A stretch of 64,000 bases of DNA from Hibiscus mutabilis (Eukaryota > Streptophyta > Magnoliopsida > Malvales > Malvaceae). The notes under the pieces are model-generated. The model did no database searches and had not been told where the DNA came from. It worked only from the letters and a program-made list of their open reading frames with translations. Numbering within the stretch: position 1 is the stretch's first letter; every line of letters starts with the position of its first letter. The stretch covers positions 58,639,049-58,703,048 of the forward strand of contig CM033711.1 of NCBI GenBank assembly GCA_019671005.1, given 5' to 3'. The position numbers and the translations under genes were made by a program. Positions 34,706-44,330 of this stretch are shown here, piece by piece.

Positions 34706-34880
34706 TTGCCTCGGCAACCCTCGACGCCTCGGCAACCCTAGACGCCTCGGCAACCCTACACGCCTCGGAAACCATGGATGCACACGCCTCGGCAACTCTC
34801 GATGCCGCAGCAGCCTTTGACGCGCAAGCCCCGGCAATTCTGGGAGCAGTCACCACGGTAGCACATGCCTCGGCAATACC
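34706..34880 (+). repeat. Repeat-coded Ala/Ser/Thr/Asp linker between RNase H and integrase
   Basis: Imperfect units carrying GCCTCGGCAACC and GACGCCTCGGCAACC encode ATLDASATLDAS-like sequence inside the open pol frame. The corresponding linker in element B (56450-56757) is nearly twice as long, so the number of units varies between copies. Confidence 0.85.
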
Positions 34881-34884
34881 CTGG

Positions 34885-36165
34885 TACGCGGATTTAGTTA
34901 ATTTCCTTGTTTGTGGTATTTTTCCTTATGGCATTACTCACCAAGGGAAGAAGCGGTTCCGCCATGAAGCTAAGCATTACTTTTGGGATGAGCCTCTTTT
35001 GTTTAAACAATGTGCAGATCAGGTTATACGCCGATGTGTCCCTGAAGAAGAGCAACAGAATGTACTCCGGCAATGCCATTCTTCACCCTATAGAGGACAT
35101 TTTGGAGGAACTCGTACCGCAGCCAAAGTTTTGCAATCTGGTTTGTATTGGCCAACATTGTACAAAGATGCCCAAGACTTTTACAAGCAATGTGATCGTT
35201 GCCAAAGGACGGGCAATATCTCTAGACGACATGAGATGCCGCTCCAGAACATTATCGAGGTGGAATTGTTCGATGTATGGGGGATCGATTTTATGGGACC
35301 TTTCCCATCTTTATTCGGCAACCTCTACATTCTACTTGCCGTTAACTACGTGTCTAAATGGGTTGAGGCAGCTGCAGTTCCCAACAACGATTCCAAGACC
35401 GTGCAACCATTCTTGCAGAAAAACATATTTACACGGTTTGGGATGCCAAGAGCAATTATCAGTAACGAAGGCAAGCATTTTGACAACAGACTAATTGCCA
35501 AGATGTTGCAACGCTTCGACATATCACACAAGATCGCCACGGCATATCACCCACAAACCAACGGGCAAGCAGAAATTTCCAACCGGGAATTGAAGGGTAT
35601 ACTCGAGAAAGTCGTAAATCCCTCAAGGAAGGATTGGTCATTAAGACTAGATGACGCACTTTGGGCATATCGCACTGCATTCAAAACACCCTTAGGTATG
35701 TCCCCCTTCCAACTTGTCTATGGTAAAACATGTCATCTACCAGTGGAAATCGAGCACAAGGCGTACTGGGCAATCAATACTGTAAATATGGATTGGGAAA
35801 GTGACGGACAAAAGCGTTTGATGGATCTCAATGAGATAGAATAATTCTGTGCACTCGCCTATAACAATGCACGAATCTACAAGGAGAAAACAAAGCGATG
35901 GCATGACAAGAAACTATTGCCACGACAATTCACACCAGGGCAACTAGTTCTCCTATTCAATTCTCGGCTAAAACTTTTCCCGGGAAAGCTGAAATCAAGA
36001 TGGTCGGGACCATTCGAAGTCGTCAAACCATTCTCCCATGGCGCTGTGATAATCAAGTCCATCTCTAACAACCATGAATTCAAAGTTAATGGACAAAGAT
36101 TGAAGCACTACAATGGTGCCCATGTGAAACGTAACAAGGAAGTGGTCAACTTAGGAGATGCATGA
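34885..36165 (+). pseudogene. pol: Element A integrase, catalytic Asp replaced
   Basis: The zinc-binding region (CHSSPYRGHFGG, CDRCQ) is at about 35065-35205, and the DDE core starts at GIDFMGPF (about 35285). The second Asp position reads ISNEGKHF: codon 35464-35466 is AAC (Asn), while element B has GAC (Asp). The Glu is in NGQAEISNREL. A TAA at 35842-35844 replaces the GAA seen in B. The C-terminal domain continues in the same frame to 36165 (FTPGQLVLLFNSRLKLFPG, SRWSGPFEVV). As read, the enzyme would be inactive even without the stop. Confidence 0.92.
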
Positions 36166-36368
36166 GCATGCTCTCCCTTTTGATATTTTTATTTTTATTT
36201 TTATTTATTTATTTTTATTTTTCGATTAATTAGTTATTTTATATTTTTTTGATTTTTTTTATATTTTCGATTATTAGTAGTTTAAGAATCCTATTACACA
36301 TCTTTATTTATTTTCTCTATTAGTTTATCTTTAATTTTAATCCTTATTTGATTTGTCTTTGAATTGTA
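36166..36368 (+). other. T-rich inter-ORF spacer with splice-acceptor-like end
   Basis: ATTTTT-type repeats at 36180-36260 are followed by AT-rich sequence ending in a pyrimidine stretch and TTGTAG at 36364-36369, a good plant 3' splice-site pattern. Confidence 0.5.
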
Positions 36369-36447
36369 GGAAAAGAAGTTCAAGATAAAGAAGAAATTCT
36401 AAACCAAGTAGGAAAACATCTTCAACTAGGAAACTAATGGGCTGAAT

Positions 36448-36657
36448 CTAAGGCTTATATAAAGCCTCCAATTCATCCTAACCAAAACCCTTTGTCGACA
36501 ACTTCTACCAAACCCTAAACCCTTTTTCGTTTTCCCCTAATCCCACCCACCTATCTTTTCTATAAAACCCATCACCCTTAACCTATTCCTACTTTCTATC
36601 TTGCAACTTTTTAGTTTCTTTTCTTTTCTTTGTTTTTACTCACAACCAAGATCATCC
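36448..36657 (+). promoter_or_regulatory. Promoter-like segment upstream of ORF3
   Basis: It contains TATATAAA at about 36456-36463, a telo-box-like AAACCCTAAACCC at 36510-36522 and TATAAAA at about 36561-36567, followed by a pyrimidine-rich leader and the ORF3 ATG at 36658. These are plant core-promoter features, but function is inferred only from motifs. Confidence 0.4.
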
Positions 36658-38132
36658 ATGGCATCCAAGATTAAACTTTTAGTTCATCCAAGTTCCTCCA
36701 AAGAACCAAGATACAAGAAGTTTGCTACACCGGTGGTTCAAGAAAGATTTCAATCCAAGTTTGAAAGCCGGAAGATTCATGAAGAACAAGGCTTTGAATA
36801 CTCCAACTCTCATCAAGATTTCAGCCTTGAACCATTCATCTTCAAGAGGATTGCACATCAAAAGTGGCAAATCTTTTGCCATCAACCGGAACCGGGTAAG
36901 ATCTCATGGGTAAGAGAATTCTATGCTCACTCACCTAACCCGGATAATCCTTATGTTTTTGTTCGTGACAAGGCCATACTTATAAGTCCCGAAAGCATCA
37001 ACACCTTTTACGGACTTTACATTGAGAATGACAAGCATCAAGCCTTCGTTGACCAAATCAATCCCAAGTAACTCGACAAGGTGCTTCAAGAACTCACTCA
37101 ACCGGGAACTCATTGGAATGACGGTAAATACAAGGGCACGGTAAATCGCCTTCATCTTAAACCCGAGGCAAAACTATGGAATAAGTTTGTTAAAACTTCT
37201 TTAATGCCCACCACACACAATACTACCGTTGATATACCATGTCTTTTGCTTATACATTCTATTTTGCATAATCGCATCATTAACATTGGAAAAATTATTT
37301 GTGATGAGATTTTTGTATGCAGTTCAAAAGATAAGGGTTCTCTTTTCTTCCCTTGCTTAATTTCTAACTTTGCAAGGAGATGCATTTCCCGAGTGAGTCC
37401 ACCGATGAAAAGGCCCTACCCAAGTCTGGTTGGAATCAAGCACTAATCTGAAAACTAATGGGAGAGGCACTGAGAGATTCTTCAAGGCCTCCAATTGCCA
37501 CGGCAACTCCTGCCGCCGCGGCAATCCCTAATGCCCAAGCACCTAACGCCAGGGCAACTCTGCCATTAACCTCGGGACACTTTGAAGCACTTTTGCACCC
37601 ATTGGCAAGCCACCTAAGGCAAATTGAAGACCAGAAACTAATGTTCATGCGGTACATGAAGGAGCACAACAATGCCATCACCCAAGTCATCCTAGAAAAG
37701 TACTCGGACAATCGTGTGCCGTTCCCAATCTTTCCCATCGAGATCCTTGCCCCGGCAACCAACGAAGCAGTCGCCGCGGCAACCTATATCGTGCACGCAC
37801 AAGATGATGCCACGGCAATCAAAGCTAAAGACATCCCGGCAACCACTGCAAAAGCCAAAGGTAACGCACCTATGCCCAAATCAAACCCTACGGAATCATT
37901 TTCTGATTTTTCAGATTCGGACGAGTCCTCCATTGAACCAATAAAGACCACACCAATTGAATCCTCCAAGCGAAAAGCCATTGACATTGATGAAGAGGAC
38001 GATGAGGACAACCCCGTACGAGGATCGATTCCACCACCGGCAACAAGAAAACAACCATCGCGTTCAAGCAAGAGAATCAAGACACCGACTAGAAGGAAAC
38101 TAATCATCTACGATGATGAACTCTCGGAGTAA
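36658..38132 (+). pseudogene. Element A ORF3 (env-position, plant transposon protein domain)
   Basis: The start is ATG 36658 (MASKIKLLVHPSSSKEPRYK). The first 260 codons match in character the domain called putative plant transposon protein: WVREFYAHSPNPDN, VFVRDKAILISPESIN, GTHWNDGKYKGTVNRL, LLIHSILHNRIINIGK. One TAA (37069-37071) interrupts it and a frameshift lies between about 37380 and 37450. The C-terminal part (37458-38132) is Ala/Thr-rich, then strongly acidic (DIDEEDDEDN) and basic (SSKRIKTPTRRKL), which looks nuclear. I see no signal peptide or fusion peptide, so env-like describes its position, not a proven role. Element B retains only the C-terminus. Confidence 0.75.
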
Positions 38133-38192
38133 GTCCTCGTATGCATTTTTATTTTTATTTTTATTTTTATTTTTTTCGTTATTTTTATGCAT

Positions 38193-38230
38193 GCATTGAG
38201 GACAATGCCTCACTCGAGCTTTGGGGGCGG
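38193..38230 (+). other. Stem-loop plus internal polypurine-like tract
   Basis: GCATTG-AGGA-CAATGC at 38193-38208 is followed by TCGAGCTTTGGGGGCGG. The same arrangement stands directly before the 3' LTR at 38958-38995, so this looks like a second, internal copy. Confidence 0.65.
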
Positions 38231-38526
38231 ATTGTTATTAGTAGTTACCATGTTTAGTTATATTCATCTTAAGGATACATAAATTGCTTGCCATGCCTTT
38301 AATTGGAACAAGAATTGCTTAGATTTGATGAATATTCGATGATGACTTTGCCAATGCACTTAATTGATAGAATTTTTATTCTAGGATAACCATGGGAAAA
38401 CTTAGAATTTTACTATGATGCTAAATTTGATGAAACATTGTTGTGGTTTGATTGATTTAAGGAATTCTAGTGAACTTAGGTTGATAATTAACAAATTGGG
38501 GGATTAGAATAAAAATTGGATGAATG

Positions 38527-38711
38527 CTAGAGGTGCCCGAAACTGGCTCTAGCATGTGCTAAAAAAAAATTTCACTAGAGGTGCCCGAAACTGGCTCTAG
38601 GATGTGTTAAAAAAAATTTAACTAGAGGTGCCCGAAACCGGCTATAGTCGATTAAATTAACTTAATAAAACTAAAAAACAAAACACTAGAGGTGCCCAAC
38701 ACTGGCTCTAG
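38527..38711 (+). repeat. Four 26-nt stem-loops before the 3' LTR
   Basis: Copies at 38527-38552, 38575-38600, 38622-38647 and 38686-38711 share the form CTAGAGGTGCC-CGAAACT-GGCTCTAG, spaced 47-64 nt. The ends pair (CTAGA/TCTAG) and the inner GCC/GGC pair around a 7-nt loop with a 3-nt bulge. Element B has three copies at 58956-59074. Confidence 0.8.
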
Positions 38712-38957
38712 TTCAAACATGTTAAAAAGAACCAAATGAAGTAATTTGAAAACCTCTTGTTTGCATAGAATCCGAAAAATCAATTTGCACACAACTCTGC
38801 ACACGCTCACAAGCATTATAGTTTGATTCCGAGTAACTCCTAAGTTTTCCGAAAAAATAAAAAACCAATCATACTATGCCCCGGTTTAGAGAATTGAAAT
38901 CAATTTCAAAGCTAAGTTTGTGAAAATTGAAGTCTTGGCAGGTAATTATGAGTTTGC

Positions 38958-38995
38958 ATTGCTTGAGGACAAGCAATAGTTCGAGTTTGGGGGTG
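38958..38995 (+). other. Stem-loop and polypurine tract of element A
   Basis: ATTGCTTG-AGGA-CAAGCAAT at 38958-38977 forms a perfect 8-bp stem. TCGAGTTTGGGGGTG runs to the base before the 3' LTR and is the primer for plus-strand synthesis. Confidence 0.8.
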
Positions 38996-40558
38996 TGATA
39001 AGTGTTCAAAAGTACTATTTTTCTTACCCTTTTTACTCATATTATTGTTAGACTTAGGCTCATATTAGTTGCATAGTTAGCAATTCATGCATTAATCCAT
39101 GTTTCCTTCCATCGTTGAGCTTGATTACATAACTTGGTAGTTTTTGTGGAAAAGATGCTGCTTTGGTGTGCTTTGTGTGTGTATGTGCAGGATCACTTGC
39201 CAAAGCAATGCCGAGCTAGTTGCCAGGGCAATGCATGAAGGAGACGCCGAGCTAGTTGTCAGGGCAATGCATGAAGGAGACGCCGAGCCAGTTGCCATGG
39301 CAATTGTCGACAAGAGCAAAGGTGATATGGTAGTCGAAATTGATGACTAGACAAGCCCAAGATGACGTGGAGCAAAGCCCAAACCCAAAGGAATTTGATT
39401 GCCATGCAGAGATTAAAGAAGAATTAAATTCCAAGAAGATAGGAGAACTTCTAGTAGGAATACAATTATAATAAAGAATTATATTCTTTAAAGATAATTT
39501 AATTCCAACTTAAACTCCTCCTCAAAGAAGGACTTTGGCCTAGCCCTATAAATAAGATGGAGATTTCGTCAAGATGTAGAGAGAGCAATAGGGGAAATTT
39601 CGACAAGTCTAAGGAGGGCAAGAGGAGAGAATTTTCGACAAGCATCTAGGGCAAGGAGGATTTCGACAAGCCTCCTCCTTCATCCTTTTCTTTCTTGTTC
39701 GATTGGGTTCATGCTAGGGATTGTTTATCTTGTGTTTCTTTGGAACCTAGCCATGAACTAAATCTACTTGGCTATGGTTATTGCGTTTTGTGGTTGTGAG
39801 AAACTATTGGTTTTTGTTTAGGTAATAAGAGTTTGCACTTTTCTATTTCAAGGTTTATTCATTCTTGGTTCTTATTCTTGTTTGCGAGTGAATTGGGAGA
39901 GGATCTCGTGATTTCATCTATTTATCTAATATCGGGAGAGTTAGATTCAAGAAACGAATGAATATGATCTTTATTCAATCTATTGATGGTGAAGATTAAT
40001 CCAGCTTAGGAATAAGTTAAGGATTTCAACGGCTAAGAGGAGCGCAAGATTGGTTGTTGTTCACCCTTGATTCACGTAGGGATGTATTATCAAGGCATGC
40101 ACAAGTAGCTAGAGTTTCAACTCAGGGATAAGAAGAAACCATTGAAGAACGCTCTGCCGAACCTTGAAGGTTGCTGCCCAGACACACAAGTAGTTGCCCA
40201 ACTAGTTGCCCAGGCGACCATCGATTAGTTGCCAAGGCAACCCCGCTGTGCAAGTTGCCACGGCAACTGAGTTGCCCGTGCACTCTTTTACAAAAACGAT
40301 CCAATCGGCTATCACACCTCAACTCACGATAACCTAGCCTATCTCTCTCTCAATTGATCTCATCTATTCATTTACTTTATTGCTTCTAGATTAGTTATTA
40401 GTTAAACTTCTATAATCCTTTATTTGTGTTTTTACTTTTTACAGTGCAAGAGACTAGATTCTTGAAGCGGCACCAATCCCTGTGGAGACGATATCTTTTA
40501 TACTATAACTTGCGACGTGTATACTTGCACATTTGCGTAGCACTTATTACGCGCAACA
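38996..40558 (+). repeat. Element A 3' LTR
   Basis: 1563 bp, the same length as the 5' LTR, ending GCGCAACA and followed by the GTATT duplication. Confidence 0.95.
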
Positions 40559-40563
40559 GTATT

Positions 40564-41930
40564 CACATTTGGCGTTTGGGTCATACCACCAAGGATATGG
40601 TGGTAACATCGGGGTAGGATGTTGTGGTACCACCAACCTAGACTCAACCAGTTGCAGAAATAATTATGCATAAGTTACTGGTATAGGGGTGAAACTGAGC
40701 TTGTTCGACTGATTCCTTGTTTCAAGCCTGGACGGATTCTGAACTGTCGAGCCTGTATTAGCCATATTTGGCTTGTTAATCACTACACCTGTAGAGAAAT
40801 TATTATTATATGATGAAGTCATGTCCACCTCGTTTTCTCGCTTCCTATAGGGCTTCTTTGACTCTCCTCCATCAAGCTTTCCACTATTTATGGCCCTAGA
40901 ATTAGTTCGCCATTCATTAACATTTCAGCGAAGCTTTTGGTCGCGTGATTTATCATTCGGTCATAGAAATGCCCCTTCAGTGTTTCCACAAACAAGGGTG
41001 TGATTTCATTTTCCAATAGCGCGACTGGACTTGCGCCGCTACATCCCGCCACCTTTGATTACTTGCATGACCATTCTGTTTCATTACTTGCATGACCATT
41101 CTGTTTGGGACCATATTTGTCACATGCTTATATTGCTCGACAAAGGCTTGTGATAGATCCAACCATGTCTTTATACTGGTTCGATTTAACTGGTATACCA
41201 GCGTGCTGCTGATTCGGGTAAACTATCCTGGAAGCAGTGTATGAGCAATTTTTCATTGTCCAAATAATACGAAATCTTCCTACAATACATTGTCAAATGT
41301 GCTGAAAGACACGTGGTTCAGTCGTATTTTTCAAAATCTGGTGTTTTAAATTTTGGGGGAATGACCAAGTCTGTCACTAGGCTGAGATCTCTAGTATCTA
41401 GGCCTCGATGAATATTGACTCCCTATAGGGCCTTCACTATTCCTTCAAGTTTTTCACAATGTTCTTCTAATTTATTATCCAAGTGGCTCCGGCTTGCCAG
41501 CTCATCGAGGCCAGGTACCTCAAAGTCTTGCTTATCACCTTGACCTACCCCGGACTCCACCAGGGCATTAATCGAGGTCCCAAGGATGTGAACCTGAACC
41601 TTCCCCTTGAGGGCCTCGTGTGAGGGTGTTGTTGTCCTTGCCTCTTTAAGGGCCTTAAGATTTTCAAGGTTCTTTCCGAGCATAGCTGCTATCTGTAGCA
41701 CAGTAGTCTCTTGAGCGCTGGTGATCTCGTTCTTCATATCACCTTCGATCTTCTCTAGCTTGTCTTGTGTTCCCTTCAAACCGGCTTCCATGGCAGACAT
41801 TCTATTTTCCATATCCATTATGCGAACTTGAGAGTGAGTTCCGTACGGGTGCGTAATTTTGTCAACTGCATTTGAACTTCCTATAGTTAATTATTTATTT
41901 TAATGTAAGGTGTTTGGATGAAATGGATGC
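40564..41930 (-). pseudogene. gag: Element 3 gag, capsid-domain part right of element A
   Basis: This is the minus-strand continuation of the gag frame cut by element A. The segment 40977-41162 reads DLSQAFVEQYKHVTNM and QRWRDVAAQVQSRYW, landmarks of the retrotransposon gag capsid domain. The segment 41423-41818 is a coiled-coil-like region (MENRMSAMEAGLKGTQDKL) that precedes capsid in Tat gag proteins. Stops and frameshifts separate them. Confidence 0.75.
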
Positions 41931-44291
41931 TCAAATGCAAAAGACCAGTGGTATTCTGAAATATAGTGCACTTCATAGATCATAAAATTTCGAGTACACA
42001 TTATTCAAAACTAGAAAGAAACAAATTCCTATTCTGCTATTTTGAGCCATTTGGGTGTTGGTGGCTCAACTCCTCCTTTCGATGATGTTTCCTTCTGAAC
42101 CCTACCAAAGAAAAGACTGATCTGTCGATACTGCTCTACCGCCTTATCTAGGAAATCCAACAGGTGTTGTCCATCCCTTCCTACTGGGAGGAATCTCGAT
42201 CCATATCCCTAGCACAATTCTTTATTCCCTAAGCTTTGGAAACTGCCTTTTGAATCTGGCACTTCAGATGATCAATATAAAAATGTCAGCCCAAGCATGC
42301 AACATTCAAAGGTTGCTTAGTATCAGCCCATTGGATCTTCTCAAAATCCCAATCATCAATGAAAGTGTGGATATGGTCTTTATATGCATGCAGTTGTTTC
42401 ATCAAGTCTTCGATACCCAAACGGAGTAGTTCAGCTTCAACTCCCTTGGCCTCCTCTTCCTTCAGCCTTTCTTGGAGCTCCTGATCCTAACCGTGGTGTT
42501 TTCTGAGGCTTCGTCGAGCATCCGAATATTGCTCCTCCAAATATCGCTTCTCTTTGGTGAGTTGCTCTACTTTTTCCTTCTACTTTCGGGATTCACGCTG
42601 CCATTCTTTCAACTCTTTCTTCATCCTCTCTAATTGTTCCCTTTCCTCTTCTGAAGTCTTGGAAATACCTGCTCGTGCTTCTCGAGTCTTCAAGTGATTA
42701 TTCTCTTGTGTTAATTCTTGCACGTCTCTTAGGTAGATTTTCTGGTTTGCCAACAAAATCTTCACATTTTCTTATAACCTTCTCGTTCAACCTGCTCTGC
42801 GAGGAGTTCACTTTCAAATTTAGTCACCTTGTCCCATAGTTTCCCTTTCTCTTTCTCAAAGTCCTGCTTGTATATTTCCAACTCAGTAAGCAGGATGCCA
42901 GGCTGTGGATTTTCTGATGGTCGCTCCAAAACTAGTACATCTATGTTATCAACTCGGTGCCTCCTCCAACTAGCATACTCAGGTACAACACCGGTAAATA
43001 GTGCTACCTCCATTCGAAATGCCTGCTTTCATTCTCTAGCTAACTCCCTAACTCGTCTTATGGAATTAACTTCTATGTAGGAGAATTCCTCCTCTCGTAA
43101 TCCATGGGTAACGGGAATGAACTGTCATGAACTGTACTGGCGTTCTACGAGCAAAGGGGCATAGCTGATAGCTCCTCATAGGCCTAATAGGGGTATCTAC
43201 TCTAACTTCCAGCATTTGTACAAGATGGGTACTGGGTACATCCACATATCTCTCCAAGTCACATAAGCATCAGTGAGATTTTTGATGAAGATTATCCATT
43301 GTTCTTGCTTTCCATTTCGCGACCACTACTTCCTAGTGATCCCTTTGATCGGAACTAGATCCTTGGATGTGGGATGCCTGCTTATCTTCTCGTTATCCCA
43401 GAAGTGACTTCGCAACAACAGGTAAAGAAGTTGTGAGCACCCAGTGAAGCATCCCCTTCCTTGGGTTCGACAAAAATTCATATACCTAAAGGTTTCTGCT
43501 AAAATAGCTGGGACTGGATTCACATTTTTCTGGGCTAGCAGCTCCACCAAGGTTATCTCAATGTGCCCCAGAACTTTAGGAAATACTACTAACCCATAAA
43601 TAGCCAAGGCGAGCAGGTCAAGGACTCTTCTGTGCTTTACATCTTTCATAATTTGGGCGTAAATGAATTCCCATATAAAGCAAGGACTTCTGTTCTTCTC
43701 GGCTATGTGGATATCTATTTCTTCAACATCTAGACCAGCAAGCTGGGCAAGTTTCTTACGATACCCTGAGTTTTTCTCCTTTCATTATATTTTGTCAAGC
43801 TTCTCCAGGTCCAGACGCAACAAGACCATGTACTCTTCGATGGTGGGAGTCATATCCCCTTGACTGAAGATGAAACAACGATAAGCCAGATCCCAGAAGT
43901 TGACGGCTGCTAGCAACATTGATTCGTCTACTTCCACCCCGAGCAAAAAGGTTATATCCCTATATCATTAGGTAAACACAGCTCGATCCTGAGCTTCTAG
44001 GCTTTTCCATACACTGACTAACCCAGATAGATGATTATGTGGCAAACCCATGTACACTTGTCTTGGAAGATCAATGATGGTCCCTTTTTGTACGCTTTCT
44101 CCATGTTGGTGTTGAAGCTCTACGGACTCACTTCGAACCACTGTGTTCGAACTGAGGACTCCAGAACTGGACAATGCGACCCGAATACTCATGATCTCTG
44201 AACAGTATTTCAGAATACCAACTGGATGCAATGTGATGTATGCTCTAAGAAAAAAGGTGTTAGTATGTACAAATAATGAGATAAAACGCAA
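41931..44291 (-). pseudogene. gag: Element 3 gag, N-terminal part with plant DUF7745-like domain
   Basis: From right to left: an N-terminus with PRQVYMGLPHNHLSGLVSVW (43968-44291); LLALAIYGLVVFPKVLGHIE, PVPAILAETFRYMNFCRTQG and LLLRSHFW (43326-43649); PVQFMTVHSRYPWITRGG (43066-43257); and YASWRRHRVDNIDVL (42762-43013), followed by heptad-rich coiled coil (42580-43013). This set resembles the domain often listed as DUF7745 in plant proteins and found at the front of Tat gag. The function is unknown, presumably structural. At least five frame breaks are present. The name is from memory of the family pattern. Confidence 0.65.
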
Positions 44292-44330
44292 GGATAAAAT
44301 TCAGAAAGTAAAGCAATAAACAGAAAGCAA

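Larger units (their letters stand above)
28792..40558 (+). mobile_element. Element A: Athila-like Ty3/gypsy retrotransposon with a third ORF
   Basis: Two 1563-bp LTRs (TGATAAGTG...CAACA) flank a tRNA-Asp-type primer site, gag, protease, RT/RNase H, integrase, an env-position ORF, structured 3' sequences and a polypurine tract. By eye the LTRs differ at about 33 of 1563 positions with no gaps (about 2%), so it is the youngest datable insertion here. It sits in element 3 gag with a perfect GTATT duplication. Several stops, two one-base deletions and an integrase active-site change make it non-autonomous. Confidence 0.95.

Noticed and set aside
36658..38132. A true envelope gene
   Set aside because: The ORF is in the env position, but no signal peptide, fusion peptide or C-terminal membrane anchor is visible; its tail looks nuclear. 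I left it as ORF3.
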